Below are positions 22,601-30,230 of a stretch of 64,000 nt of DNA, piece after piece. A program made the position numbers and the translations under genes. The stretch comes from Channallabes apus (taxonomy: Eukaryota > Chordata > Actinopteri > Siluriformes > Clariidae), in the NCBI GenBank assembly GCA_030522415.1, contig CM060112.1, positions 17,105,227-17,169,226 of the forward strand, given 5' to 3'. Position 1 is the first letter of the stretch; every line of letters begins with the position of its first letter. Below the pieces are notes generated by a model. The model ran no database searches. It saw nothing but the letters and a program-made list of their open reading frames with translations, and was not told the DNA's origin.

Positions 22601-25383
22601 CATTTAACCAGAATTATTTTTTTCTGAAATTTACTGTGAGTGAAAAATAATTAAAAGACAGTGATGGACTGTTTTAAAGACCAAGTTAGTTAACTGCCTC
22701 ACGTTCACAGAACTGCTAATTGAGAACACACACTGCAACTGCTCTTTGGTTTGCCACTGACCCCAATAACCAATCCTGGCTCACCACTAACCTCAACCAC
22801 CAGTCCCTGCTCGGTACTGATCTCAACAACCAATCACTACTGCTTCCAACCAATAATTGCTCATAACTGAGCTCAACAATCAATCACTGATCACCATGCT
22901 TTTCTAACAATAATCATTAAGCAGCATCAATCCTAACGATCCCTGCTCACCAATGATCCCAACAACCAATCAGTACTAAACACTGTCCTCAACAAATCAT
23001 TCCTCCATTTTAAACGTTCTTCTGGCCTAAATGTAAAAGTAATATAAGAGGAGTATCATGTGTTAGTCCCGCTAGTGCAGTGCAGCTCTTTGTTCATAAT
23101 AATGCTCGCTACAGTCGCAACTTGCAAACGATTCACAGACCCATTCGCACTACACAACTTAAACAGCTTCTTTACCATAATAGGGGTGTAATTTAAATGC
23201 ACACAACGCACAATGCAATCTTTCACCTGGAGAGATCCCTGCCTAGGCACAGCTGATCCCCAAATCTATCTATCTTTCTTATGCAAATAACCACAAAAGA
23301 TGCCCATCACGTGACGGTGATCATTTATGTCCTAAAATGTGGTGGAAATCTTAACTGAGAAGAGCTGTTTCTAACACCCATTAGGGCATGGCATGCCAAA
23401 TAAATTCCTATAAAAGCAATATTGCACCGCTTACATTGTGTCTTCACCCTCTCACGCAGATAGATAATAAACCTGTGGCGAAGATGAAAAGGATTTCCTC
23501 TTGAGCTCCTGCTGGATGTTTTTCAGCGCTTTACTTGCAGCTAGTCACAGAGGGACAATCAGATAAGCTTGAAAATAGATAAACTGAGATTATTAGCGGA
23601 TTGAGAAAATCAGGATGCTGGACTGTGAACTAAGCTTTAGCTACACTTACATTTCATTTAGGTATTTAGCAGGTGTTAGGGATTTTTTTTTTTTAATGCT
23701 GGGATCACCCAATACATTAACCAGGGTGCACTGCATACAAGATTATTACAATACCGGATACGATTTGTATTGCAATTCTTTAAGTATCATGATTTTATAA
23801 AAACACAGATTCTTATTTTTCTTTCAGATTCTATAACAATTCAAAACAAACTTGCTCTAACACAGGATACTGGGAATTGTTTTAGACTGCACCACATCTC
23901 TGCCTTTTCAATCGACATGAACCAGATCGTGTTGCAATTTGCTCTTCAGTGCCGTTCATTTGTGCAAATGACAACACAGCAATCGCACTCGGATTAAGAC
24001 CAAATCTGTGGTCCAGAACAACCTCGCTGAGACGCTCTTGCTATTGTTCCAGTTAAAAAATGCTGTAGAACTGCTATGTGTTGTGGACATTTGCACTGAC
24101 AAATGTCAGAAATACTAGGGATGGGAATTACCAGAGTGCGCCTGATGCGTTATTATCCCGAGACGCAGGGGACAATTTGATTTGTATTGTGATTAGTATC
24201 GTGATTTTATAAATATCCTGATTTGATAGTCATTTTTTTATTATTCCAATTCTAAACAAGCTAAAAGAATTCACCCTCATCATACAGGAATACCCCCCCA
24301 TCTGGTGTAAAACCTGGACCTTTTTGTGCAGATTGTTCACACTTCTCACTCAAAATTATTTTTTTTATTTAATTATGTGCAGCAAGAAAACAAATCTAAC
24401 TGAAGCGCAAACAAAAAGGATTAATTTCACTCAGGATCTGCATTCAGGATGCGATCTAACAGCTACCTGACCATGTCAAAAAGTCTCGATATGCAAATGA
24501 TCATGACGTAACAGTAACTATACGTAAGAACACGTGACGTCACCTGCCGACTTTTGGGGCATGTATGAAAAGTGTTAATTAATTTCAGGGGAAACAGTCA
24601 CGTAAACACGCTACTACTGTAAGAGGCACACGACACTGATGCTCCACACATCGGCCTCCATTTTGAACAAAGCTTTAAAGTTTATCTCTAAAAAAAACGA
24701 AAAGCAAAACAAAACAATAACAGGGCCTTTAATTGGTACTGAGGAGCCACCTGAATCGGCGCATGCGCACTAAGCCGTTGAACAACGTGCTGAGCCAAAA
24801 CATTAGCTTATAAGCTAACGTTAAGAAGAAATACGTGGTGTGGTGAGGTGAGGTGAGGGCTCGCGCGGTTACCCGGTGTGTCCCCGCAGGTGCTGCTCCG
24901 GCTCCGCGCGCTGCCGAAGCTCGCGTCGTCCTCTTCCGGGAGTTCCTCCACATAATCGGGGCCATCATCATCATCACCTAGAGGCTCTTCCTCACCTTCA
25001 TCTTCTTCATAATCCGCATCATCGTCCAAGCGGCGCAGACTCTTCTCGTCCTCCTCGGACTGTAAACTCAGCGCGTCTCCTTCCTCCTCGATGCTGCTCT
25101 CGCGGTCGTCGTAGATTATTTTGTTCGGTGCTCTTCGCCTTCCTCCTCCTCCTCCTCTCTTACCCCTGCTGCCTTTGCCTCCTCTGCCCCTCGGTAACGA
25201 GCTTCCTCTCCGTCGCCCCCTTTTCGCTGGTGTGTAGTTTTCATCAACATCACAGTTGAGCGTCCACAATCCCCTACCCCTACCCCTGCCTCTGCCCCGG
25301 CCGCCTCGCACCGCTACTAAAGATGGAGCTGCCACCTCCGGCACTACCCCCCGGCCAGCCGGCCTGCCTCTTCTTACCCTCAT
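2927..25383 (-). CDS. bptf: BPTF, nucleosome-remodelling factor subunit (first 19 coding exons; 3' part outside window)
   Basis: BPTF is the large scaffold subunit of the NURF ISWI chromatin remodeller. It acts in the nucleus and reads histone marks. Coding exons, 5' to 3': 25383-24873, 21102-20629, 20226-19878, 17181-16961, 15972-15790, 15459-15322, 14863-14720, 14562-14396, 14250-13889, 13690-13559, 12148-12019, 11891-11756, 11549-9845, 9605-9481, 7908-7780, 5211-5058, 4801-4723, 3889-3682, 3073-2927. Total 5494 nt, about 1831 codons, and the phase is consistent at all 18 junctions. Seen domains: acidic N-terminus, DDT-type segment (about residues 205-265), first PHD finger (about 359-400), and a large low-complexity exon 13. 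The vertebrate protein is about 2900 residues, so the Gln-rich region, second PHD finger and bromodomain lie left of the window. The start ATG is chosen because [10 protein letters not shown] matches the family N-terminus. Confidence 0.95.
3682..3889 (-). CDS. bptf: BPTF coding exon 18
   Basis: It encodes [11 protein letters not shown], a Ser/Thr/Pro-rich stretch, then [17 protein letters not shown], a very conserved BPTF block. The acceptor is TTCCAG and the chosen donor is CAAG|GTAAAG. A weaker upstream GT (CAAG|GTCAAG), six bases earlier, would drop two codons. Confidence 0.85.
4090..4440 (+). mobile_element. LINE reverse-transcriptase C-terminal fragment
   Basis: The plus strand around 4220-4340 reads [20 protein letters not shown] and [14 protein letters not shown]. 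This is the characteristic region just after the reverse transcriptase in fish LINEs of the CR1/L2 (or Rex-like) groups. It is short, 5'-truncated and closed by stops. It lies in the intron between BPTF exons 17 and 18, antisense to the gene. Confidence 0.7.
5814..7403 (-). mobile_element. Tc1-like transposon, copy 1 (in BPTF intron)
   Basis: The element runs between TA dinucleotides (5812-5813 and 7404-7405) and has long inverted ends starting CAGTGGTGTGAAAAACTATT. Compared with the sister copy at 17651-19269, about 50 bp inside one terminal repeat is missing (near 5965-6000). It lies between BPTF exons 15 and 16, with its transposase on the same strand as BPTF. The 1590-bp length fits Tc1 elements. 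Confidence 0.95.
6001..7024 (-). pseudogene. Tc1-like transposase of copy 1, frameshifted and with a nonsense codon
   Basis: It starts [20 protein letters not shown]. It shows a paired-type helix-turn-helix ([20 protein letters not shown]), the [13 protein letters not shown] hook, and a DD34E catalytic core: [21 protein letters not shown] and [12 protein letters not shown]. The frame is lost by one extra A in a poly-A run near 6605-6625 (seven A's against six in copy 2), and a TAG interrupts the coding sequence after HDLK. It was therefore recently functional but is now dead. Confidence 0.93.
7995..8075. repeat. Dispersed fish repeat (ATTCAATTTTATTTGTATAG type)
   Basis: The sequence ATTCAATTTTATTTGTATAG, continuing to CAAAGCAGCTTTACAGAAT, is repeated with small changes at 41532-41605. 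It is a common short dispersed motif of fish genomes. I cannot assign the family. Confidence 0.6.
8100..8494 (+). pseudogene. Tc1-like transposase fossil
   Basis: Plus-strand pieces read [12 protein letters not shown] (first catalytic Asp region), QAYDVG / [10 protein letters not shown] in neighbouring frames, and [19 protein letters not shown] (just before the PDLN motif). Frames change and stops occur, so it is an old copy. The right end GGCCAGGTAGTGTA near 8481-8494 looks like its terminal repeat. A hAT-like element inserted immediately after it. Confidence 0.75.
8497..9340. mobile_element. hAT-like non-autonomous element, host of a solo LTR
   Basis: The ends are inverted and rich in GATACC/GGTATC: TTGTTCCGATTCCGATCCTG on the left and GGTATCGGAACATCTCT on the right. 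The 8-bp flanks AGTGTATA (8489-8496) and AGTGCATA (9341-9348) match at 7 of 8 positions, as expected for hAT. There is no transposase. The middle (8663-9190) is a separate later insertion. It lies between BPTF exons 14 and 15. Confidence 0.65.
8663..9190 (+). mobile_element. Solo LTR, Ty3/gypsy-like
   Basis: The 528-bp segment begins TGTCACGG and ends CCCGTTACA, the usual TG..CA ends of an LTR, and is flanked by CAGAG / CAGGG (5-bp duplication with one mismatch). Inside, in order, are a TATA box (CTATAAAA at about 8817-8824), a GC-rich leader, and a polyadenylation signal AATAAA at about 9106, about 80 bp from the end. No second LTR or coding region is nearby, so it is a recombination remnant. 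It is GC-rich compared with the surrounding intron. Confidence 0.7.
9845..11549 (-). CDS. bptf: BPTF coding exon 13 (1.7-kb disordered central exon)
   Basis: It encodes about 569 residues (about 983-1551). It opens [17 protein letters not shown] and has the conserved segment [19 protein letters not shown]. It continues through long Ser/Thr/Glu-rich sequence with a poly-Thr run ([17 protein letters not shown]), and ends in the conserved [17 protein letters not shown]...[18 protein letters not shown]...[10 protein letters not shown] block. The donor is TGGAG|GTGAGT. The middle diverges strongly from what I recall of mammals while both ends are conserved, as expected for a disordered linker. A 221-codon antisense ORF opposite it is a shadow. 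Confidence 0.95.
13559..14250 (-). CDS. bptf: BPTF coding exons 9 and 10 (conserved WHIM-like segment)
   Basis: Exon 9 (14250-13889) encodes [20 protein letters not shown], then [20 protein letters not shown] and [20 protein letters not shown]. Exon 10 (13690-13559) encodes [20 protein letters not shown] and [20 protein letters not shown]. These are among the most conserved BPTF stretches and correspond to the region after the first PHD finger that helps contact the ISWI ATPase. The joins are CATAG|GTACC to CTCAG|GGCAAA and ACACG|GTAAGG. The functional assignment is from family knowledge. Confidence 0.92.
17651..19269 (+). mobile_element. Tc1-like transposon, copy 2 (in BPTF intron)
   Basis: This 1619-bp element is flanked by TA (17649-17650 and 19270-19271). 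Its inverted repeats are about 200 bp, begin CAGTGGTGTGAAAAACTATT and contain CCTGTGTGAAAAAGTGATTG. It belongs to the same family as the element at 5814-7403, is near-identical to it, and lies in the opposite orientation. It lies between BPTF exons 3 and 4, inserted in an older Tc1 remnant. Confidence 0.96.
18028..19050 (+). pseudogene. Tc1-like transposase of copy 2, one nonsense codon
   Basis: Opens [20 protein letters not shown] and runs 340 codons to the TAG at 19048-19050 in one frame, with a single internal TGA after NPIEML where copy 1 has TGG (Trp). The helix-turn-helix and DD34E triad (WTDET, QQDND, PDLNPIE) are all present upstream of the stop. The C-terminal tail ([20 protein letters not shown], then [20 protein letters not shown]) is separated by the stop. 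It is near-intact but predicted to be inactive. Confidence 0.94.
19368..19760. mobile_element. One-ended copy of the TA-flanked hairpin element family
   Basis: It starts at TA|CAGTGGAACCTTGGATTACG, the same terminal sequence as the element at 59643-60369, and shares the internal GTGTTTCC...GCAGGCGCTGTGTGTG segment before a (TG)n run at 19629-19686. I could not find the opposite terminal repeat, so the right boundary is approximate. It lies 120 bp from BPTF exon 3. Confidence 0.6.
19629..19686. repeat. (TG)n microsatellite
   Basis: About 29 uninterrupted TG units within the preceding element. Confidence 0.97.
19878..20226 (-). CDS. bptf: BPTF coding exon 3 (first PHD finger)
   Basis: It encodes [19 protein letters not shown], then a C4HC3 PHD finger at about residues 359-400: CRMC, CCETC, then YHLECVKPP and WQCEVC. 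It ends [11 protein letters not shown]. The Zn ligands are complete. The acceptor is CATGCAG|TC and the donor is ATAGT|GTGAGT. In human BPTF this finger is separate from the C-terminal H3K4me3-reading finger, which is outside the window. Confidence 0.95.
20629..21102 (-). CDS. bptf: BPTF coding exon 2 (DDT-type domain)
   Basis: It encodes [14 protein letters not shown], then [40 protein letters not shown] and [17 protein letters not shown]. These are the helices of a DDT domain (about residues 205-265), which in ISWI-class complexes helps bind the ATPase and linker DNA. It continues to [20 protein letters not shown]. The acceptor is TTTAG|GCCGC and the donor is GAAAG|GTTGG. Confidence 0.95.
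22750..23008. repeat. Degenerate ~30-bp minisatellite in BPTF intron 1
   Basis: About nine imperfect units follow the pattern TCACCACTGATCTCAACAAC then CAATCACTGC. Many carry CCAAT (CAATAACCAATCC, AACAACCAATCAC, AACCAATAATTGC, AACAACCAATCAG). Units vary in length from about 17 to 33 bp. Confidence 0.7.
23695..24240. repeat. Two diverged copies of one dispersed repeat
   Basis: The segment 23698-23812 (ACGATTTGTATTGCAATTCT, then AAGTATCATGATTTTATAAA) and the segment 24118-24240 (GATTTGTATTGTGATTAGTA, then TCGTGATTTTATAAA) align in the same orientation about 420 bp apart. The second starts TAGGGATGGGAATTACCAGA, which looks like a hAT-type terminus. The family is not assigned. Confidence 0.5.
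24873..25383 (-). CDS. bptf: BPTF coding exon 1 (basic then acidic N-terminus)
   Basis: It starts [14 protein letters not shown]. An RG repeat ([12 protein letters not shown]) follows, then basic Arg/Gly-rich sequence, then KIIYDDRES and a long Asp/Glu-rich tract ([20 protein letters not shown]). This basic-then-acidic arrangement is typical of BPTF. The donor is ACACCGG|GTAACC. The exon is GC-rich and CpG-rich. The ATG has purine-poor context (TTTTTTTTAATGAGG), so initiation may not be strong, but no better in-frame ATG precedes the conserved N-terminus. Confidence 0.92.
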
Positions 25384-25660
25384 TAAAAAAAATTTTTTGC
25401 ACCAGGATATTTTACACTATTTTATTATTGTTTTTCTCTTTATTTACAGCCTTCTTTCGCGCCACGAGTCATCCAGAAAACAAAGCTCACAAAAGCACGC
25501 AGTTTTCAATAAACTCCTGAGTCCACTGTCCGATAAACTTGTTTCATAAAGTCCGACAAAAGCAGCGGACTCGATTAAACCAAGAAAGCTCGAGCGGAAT
25601 GGCCGGTGTCCCACTCCGGGTCGCACACAGCCGCCATTTTTCTTCGCCTCTTTCCCTACT
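25384..25660 (-). promoter_or_regulatory. BPTF 5' leader and core promoter region with YY1 motif
   Basis: On the minus strand AAAAATGGCGGC (complement of 25630-25642) is a consensus YY1 site, common at vertebrate TSSs. The surrounding 200 bp is CpG-rich. The ATG inside the YY1 motif opens a 20-codon upstream ORF ending TTGGTTTAA about 180 bases before the BPTF start. It would be present in the mRNA only if transcription starts upstream of it. Confidence 0.55.
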
Positions 25661-25713
25661 CAAAACAGCAGCAGGCCTCCTCTAGCTCGGACGTTATTTT
25701 GTTCTGCACCCGT

Positions 25714-25863
25714 ATTCGTATGAATCCCGCCTCCTACACTCTGATTGGCTAGAACGATCCTGGCTACTGCGCAGCTGATTGGTGTATAGTTAACCCTGTC
25801 CAGTCAGCGAGAGGGATATGAATATGAACCAATCATAATATACGAGGCGGGATTTGTCTGAAT
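25714..25863. promoter_or_regulatory. Mirror-image CCAAT + GGCGGGATT module upstream of BPTF
   Basis: The two arms, 25714-25750 and 25827-25863, are imperfect inverted repeats. One arm read on the minus strand is AGCCAATCAG...GAGGCGGGATTC; the other on the plus strand is AACCAATCAT...GAGGCGGGATTT. Each has an NF-Y-type CCAAT box about 12 bp before an E2F/CDE-like GGCGGGA. A further ATTGG lies between them (near 25776). Confidence 0.6.
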
Positions 25864-25904
25864 GCAGGTGGAAAGATAACGTTAGACGTAGTTATGCCAG
25901 ATCA

Positions 25905-25946
25905 CGTGTCTCCGTCCACAATGAACTTTCTGCGGCGTCACGTGAC
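25905..25946. promoter_or_regulatory. Paired CACGTG E-boxes
   Basis: ATCACGTGTC near 25908 and the perfect palindrome GTCACGTGAC near 25936 are USF/TFE/MYC-type E-boxes within about 30 bp, some 300 bp upstream of the YY1 motif of BPTF. Function is inferred only. Confidence 0.5.
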
Positions 25947-25949
25947 ATC

Positions 25950-26716
25950 ACAAAATTATTGCGCCCATAGTATTAGTCGCAGGTTTGGTTTATTGACTTG
26001 CCGCACATGGACAGTGCTGATGTAGAAATGTGACTTATCTACGGTTTTAACAATATATAACTACAAACACTATGTGTGAATTATGTACATTAGGAAACAT
26101 TTGAATAAATACAGCAATGTTGTATCTTAGTGGGAATATACCAAACTTGGCATGAGGTCTGGGCACCACCATGTCTTCATCAAGCTCACTTTGTGCACAT
26201 GAGCACAATGGTACTACCTCTACCTCTTTATACCAGGGGATTCATGTGCTTCAAGCTTTTTGAAACGGGTCCACATACAATACTTTTGGCCATATAGTGT
26301 TTCATGGCATTCTGCCATTTTGGGACATAAAATCTCACAGCAACCTAAAAGAATAGAGCTTCATAAAAATATATATTCTGTTACCTTATGTGGTACAAAA
26401 AGAGCCTAATTTTCATTTCCTTCAGGGTGTTAATATGACTTCAGGACTAATTACTTAAGAAACCTTACAGACATCATAAAGACTAGTTTGTGTGACCACT
26501 CAAACAGAAATTCTGTTCAGACGGCTGGCGTTTGTCTCTTTGCGCAAGTAGATCGATCACAGGGGTCGATGCAGACGTGTGTCACAGGGGTCCCACCGAA
26601 TGTAACAGTAGGCATCATCATCAACATGATCAACTTTTATGTCATACTGTGGCATGTCACAAGGGTTCCTTGGCAAATGTAATGGTAGCCACATCATTTA
26701 CGTGACTACAACTTAA
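25950..26716. other. Intergenic DNA with Tc1 terminal fragment and degenerate duplication
   Basis: No gene seen. Near 26278-26302 ACAATACTTTTGGCCATATA resembles a Tc1-type terminal repeat. At 26576-26700 two diverged copies of GTCACAGGGGTCCCACCGAA / GTCACAAGGGTTCCTTGGCA lie about 75 bp apart. Confidence 0.5.
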
Positions 26717-27267
26717 CCCTGGAAAACCCAGACCACCTTATCCTAATAGGAAATCTATCTCCTTTGGTTGAAATGATGATACAGACCCAGTGAACCCTAA
26801 AACAGGTGGGTTTTTTTTAATTAACCCTTTCCTACTACATGTAATGACATGGGTCATATATGACCCCTTGGGATATCCAGTATGTTTTACCAACTGGTTA
26901 CTTTCACTCATGACATAAAGGCAGAAGTTCTTTCTTAGTAAGGAAAGACCAGATTCTCATTTCAAAATATATTTATTGATTTTAACTTTTCATCAATGAC
27001 TATGCACATAAAATTTTGTTCTACGGCAGGAACTAAAAACACTGGCATCAGCTTTTATATCACTAAATAAAAATCACAGTAGCAGCCATGTTTGGTGTGA
27101 AAAAAATCAGGTTAGTTCAGTCAGTTACCACTAAATGTCAGTGTTATGGGTTCACATAGCGGACACTGGGTTGTAATGCAAAAAGAAATCTTTACTTTGG
27201 TGTGTGGGTTGAATATGACGATGAAATAAAAGTCTGGGTCAAATATGACCCCATGGGTTCTCCAGGG
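26717..27267. mobile_element. piggyBac-like non-autonomous element (TTAA-flanked)
   Basis: TTAA lies on both sides (26713-26716 and 27268-27271). Termini are inverted: CCCTGGAAAACCCA on the left and CCCTGGAGAACCCATGGGG on the complement of the right. piggyBac ends begin CCC and duplicate TTAA, so the assignment fits. Near both ends lie GGGTCATATATGACCC (26862-26877) and its relative GGGTCAAATATGACCC, palindromes that may be internal transposase sites. No transposase in 551 bp. Confidence 0.75.
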
Positions 27268-27293
27268 TTAAAAATAAACAGTATAACAGCTGC

Positions 27294-27400
27294 TTCATTC
27301 ATTCATTCATTCATTCATTCATCTTCTATACCGCTTTATCCTGTATTTAGGGTCGCGTGGACCTGGAGCCTATCCCAGGAGACATAGCTGCTTGTCTTCT
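27294..27400. repeat. (ATTC)n and linked dispersed fish repeat
   Basis: About seven ATTC units run into TACCGCTTTATCCTGTATTT, then GGACCTGGAGCCTATCCCAG, a frequent fish dispersed repeat. Confidence 0.75.
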
Positions 27401-27699
27401 GAATATTAGCTGTTGTATTAGAGGAATACAACACTTCCTGTTATAGGAAAACAATAAAATTTAGCTTGTAAGGGTAACTCTTTTCACTTTGGGCAGGATC
27501 ACACCACCCTGTTGGCAGGAGTGCCATGAGGGAGGACCATTCCAATGAACCCTAAATGATTGTTGGCCAAAAATGTTCTGCTAATTGGTAATTCGGGCAT
27601 CTTACCTTTATGTTTTCAAGGGGCTCAGATTCTCCAGCGGGGCATGACCCTGCCTGTCATTTATTACATTTCCATAACAGCACTATTGTCAAGATAGAC

Positions 27700-27990
27700 A
27701 AGCCATGGACTGGACATCTTGATTCCTGGATGGTGGCATTGTGGCCTCTCATCCCCAGGATCAAGGCTTTGATTTCTGCTTTGAGTGTTTCTAAGAATAG
27801 AACTTTTGAAGAATTGAACTGGACTGGTTATGTATTAGCAATGTGGCATTGCACCTCCAGGGTCAAGGGCTGGAGTCCCGCCTTCAGTAATGTGTTTGTG
27901 GGGTTTGCACATTCTCCCCGTGCTTGATGGGTTTCCTCCAACAGTCCAAAAACATACAGGGTAGGCTAACTGGCATTTTCAAATGCAAAA
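27700..27990 (+). repeat. Degenerate SINE-like repeat
   Basis: GTGGGGTTTGCACATTCTCC, then CCGTGCTTGATGGGTTTCCT, then AGTCCAAAAACATACAGGGT, is a decayed copy of a widespread fish dispersed repeat. The preceding CTCCAGGGTCAAGGGCTGGA is in the place of its tRNA-like promoter region. A diverged half-copy precedes it (27720-27790). Family not certain. Confidence 0.55.
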
Positions 27991-28177
27991 CAGACTGCTA
28001 GGTGGGGGGGGAAGAAATATTTTATTTTGGTGCAGTTCACCTGCTAGAAACATCCTAACAAATTCCTAATAAGATTCAGACAATTCATAATGAACACTGG
28101 AATCAACGAGGGCAAACGACAGCAGGTAAAACATGATTAAGTAAAGTCAATTAATGATAAATATTAATAAAATACTA

Positions 28178-29760
28178 CAAACCGGATTCCAAAAAAGTTG
28201 GGACACTAAACAAATTGTGAATAAAAACTGAATGCAATGATGTGGAGATGGCAAATGTCAATATTTTATTCAGAATAGAACATAAATCATGGAACAAAAG
28301 TTTAAACTGAGAAAATGTATTATTTTAAGGTAAAAATATGGTGAATCGAAATGTCATGGTGTCAACAAATCCCAAAAAAAGTTGGGACAAGGCCATTTTC
28401 ACCACTGTGTGGCATCTCCCCTTCTTCTACAACACTCAACAGACGTCTGGGGACCGAGGAGACCAGTTTCTCAAGTTTAGAAATAGGAATGCTCTCCCAT
28501 TCTTGTCTAATACAGGCCTCTAACTGTTCAATCGTCTCGGGCCTTCTTTGTCGCACCTTCCTCTTTATGATGCGCCAAATGTTCTCTATAGGGGAAAGAT
28601 CTGGACTGCAGACTGGCCATTTCAGTACCCGGATCCTTCTCCTACGCAGCCATGATGTTGTGATTGATGCAGAATGTGGTCTGGCATTATCTTGTTGAAA
28701 AATGCAGGGTCTTCCCTGAAAGAGATGACTAGATGTTGTTCTAGAACCTGAATATATTTTTCTGCATTGATGGTGCCTTTCCAGACATGCAAGCTGCCCA
28801 TGCCACACGCACTCATGCAACCCCATACCATCAGAGATGCAGGCTTCTGAACTGAGCGTTGATAACAACTTGGATTGTCCTTGTCCTCTTTGGTCCGGAT
28901 GACATGGCGTCCCACATTTCCAACAAGAACTTCGAATCGTGACTCGTCTGACCACAGAACAGTCTTCCATTTTGCCACACTCCATTTTAAATGATCCCTG
29001 GCACAATGAAAACGCCTGTGCTTGTGGATCTTGCTTAGAAATGGCTTCATCTTTGCACTGTAGAGTTTCAGCTGGCAGCGGCGGATGGCACGGTGGATTG
29101 TGTTCACTGACGATGGTTTCTGGAAGTATTCCTGAGCCCATTCTGTGATTTCCTTTACAGTAGCATTCCTGTTTGTGGTGCAGTGTCGTTTAAGGGCCCG
29201 GAGATCACGGGCATCCAGTATGGTTTTACGCCCTTGACCCTTACGCACAGAGATTGTTCCAGATTCTCTGAATCTTCGGATGATATTATGCACAGTTGAT
29301 GATGATAACTGCAAAGTCTTTGCAATTTTTCTCTGGGTAACACCTTTCTGATATTGCTTCACTATCTTTCTGCGCAACATTGTGGGGATTGGTGATCCTC
29401 TACCCATCTTGGCTTCATGAGAGACACTGCCACTCTGAGAAGCTCTTTTTATACCCAATCATGTCGCCAATTAACCTAATTACTGTTAATTGGTCTTCCA
29501 GCTCATCATTATGCTCAAATTTACTTTTTCCAGCCTCTTATTGCTACTTGTCCCAACTTTTTTGGGATTTGTTGACACCGTGAAATTTGGAATCAACATA
29601 TTTTTCCTTTAAAATGATAATTTTTCTCGGATTTCTCGGATTGTTCCGTGATTTATGTTCTATTCTGAATAAAATATTGACATTTGCCATCTCCACATCA
29701 TTGCATTCAGTTTTTATTCACAATTTGTTTAGTGTCCCAACTTTTTTGGAATCCGGTTTG
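28178..29760 (-). mobile_element. Tc1-like transposon with ~115-bp inverted repeats (third family)
   Basis: TA flanks both ends (28176-28177 and 29761-29762). The termini begin CAAACCGGATTCCAAAAAAG and stay nearly identical for about 115 bp, to TTCAGAATAGAACATAAATC. The 1583-bp length is normal for Tc1 elements. It lies between BPTF and the tRNA gene. Confidence 0.95.
28362..29404 (-). pseudogene. Tc1-like transposase with a single frameshift
   Basis: It starts [20 protein letters not shown]. The helix-turn-helix reads [20 protein letters not shown]. Catalytic motifs are [10 protein letters not shown], then, after a frameshift near 28735, [12 protein letters not shown] and SPDLSPIENIW, giving DD34E. 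Apart from the frameshift I see no internal stop in either half. The C-terminus runs to the TAA/TAG near 28362 within the terminal repeat, so the true stop may lie slightly upstream. Confidence 0.9.
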
Positions 29761-30002
29761 TAAGTATCCAATTACAATAATTTAAAATTAGTTTTAATAC
29801 AGATCAATTTACGTCGGATGTCTGTTTGCAAATCTCTCCTCAGATGAGAGGTCAATTCTAATTACTTAAGTGTAGAGGATTGAATGAATGAGAGAACATC
29901 ATAATGAATAAAACACTGACCAAGTCACACACTCTTGTCAAGCCTTTCACCTGGAAACTTCAACCTAAAGCAGGGGTGTGTTGCTATTATACTCCACAGG
30001 AG

Positions 30003-30004
<2 letters not shown>

Positions 30005-30033
<29 letters not shown>
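30005..30033. repeat. (GT)n microsatellite
   Basis: About 14 GT units lie 20 bp upstream of the LINE target-site duplication. Confidence 0.95.
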
Positions 30034-30230
30034 ATTTTAAAAAAAAGGTGAGATCAGAAACACTCCAAATGACTTCCGGTTAGCAGCCACATGGAGTAGG
30101 ACGTGTTGGTTAGGTGCTCCGACAGTTTCGAATTTCTTCACTCCCTTACTCGTCTCTAAATGTTAAATTAAAATCTTAGTTGACAATAACTTTATACTTT
30201 ACCCCACGGTTATATGTTTTTTCATTTGCG

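Noticed and set aside
24876..25259. Plus-strand ORF opposite BPTF exon 1
   Set aside because: Ser/Arg/His-rich by reverse reading of the acidic and RG repeats; no independent support.
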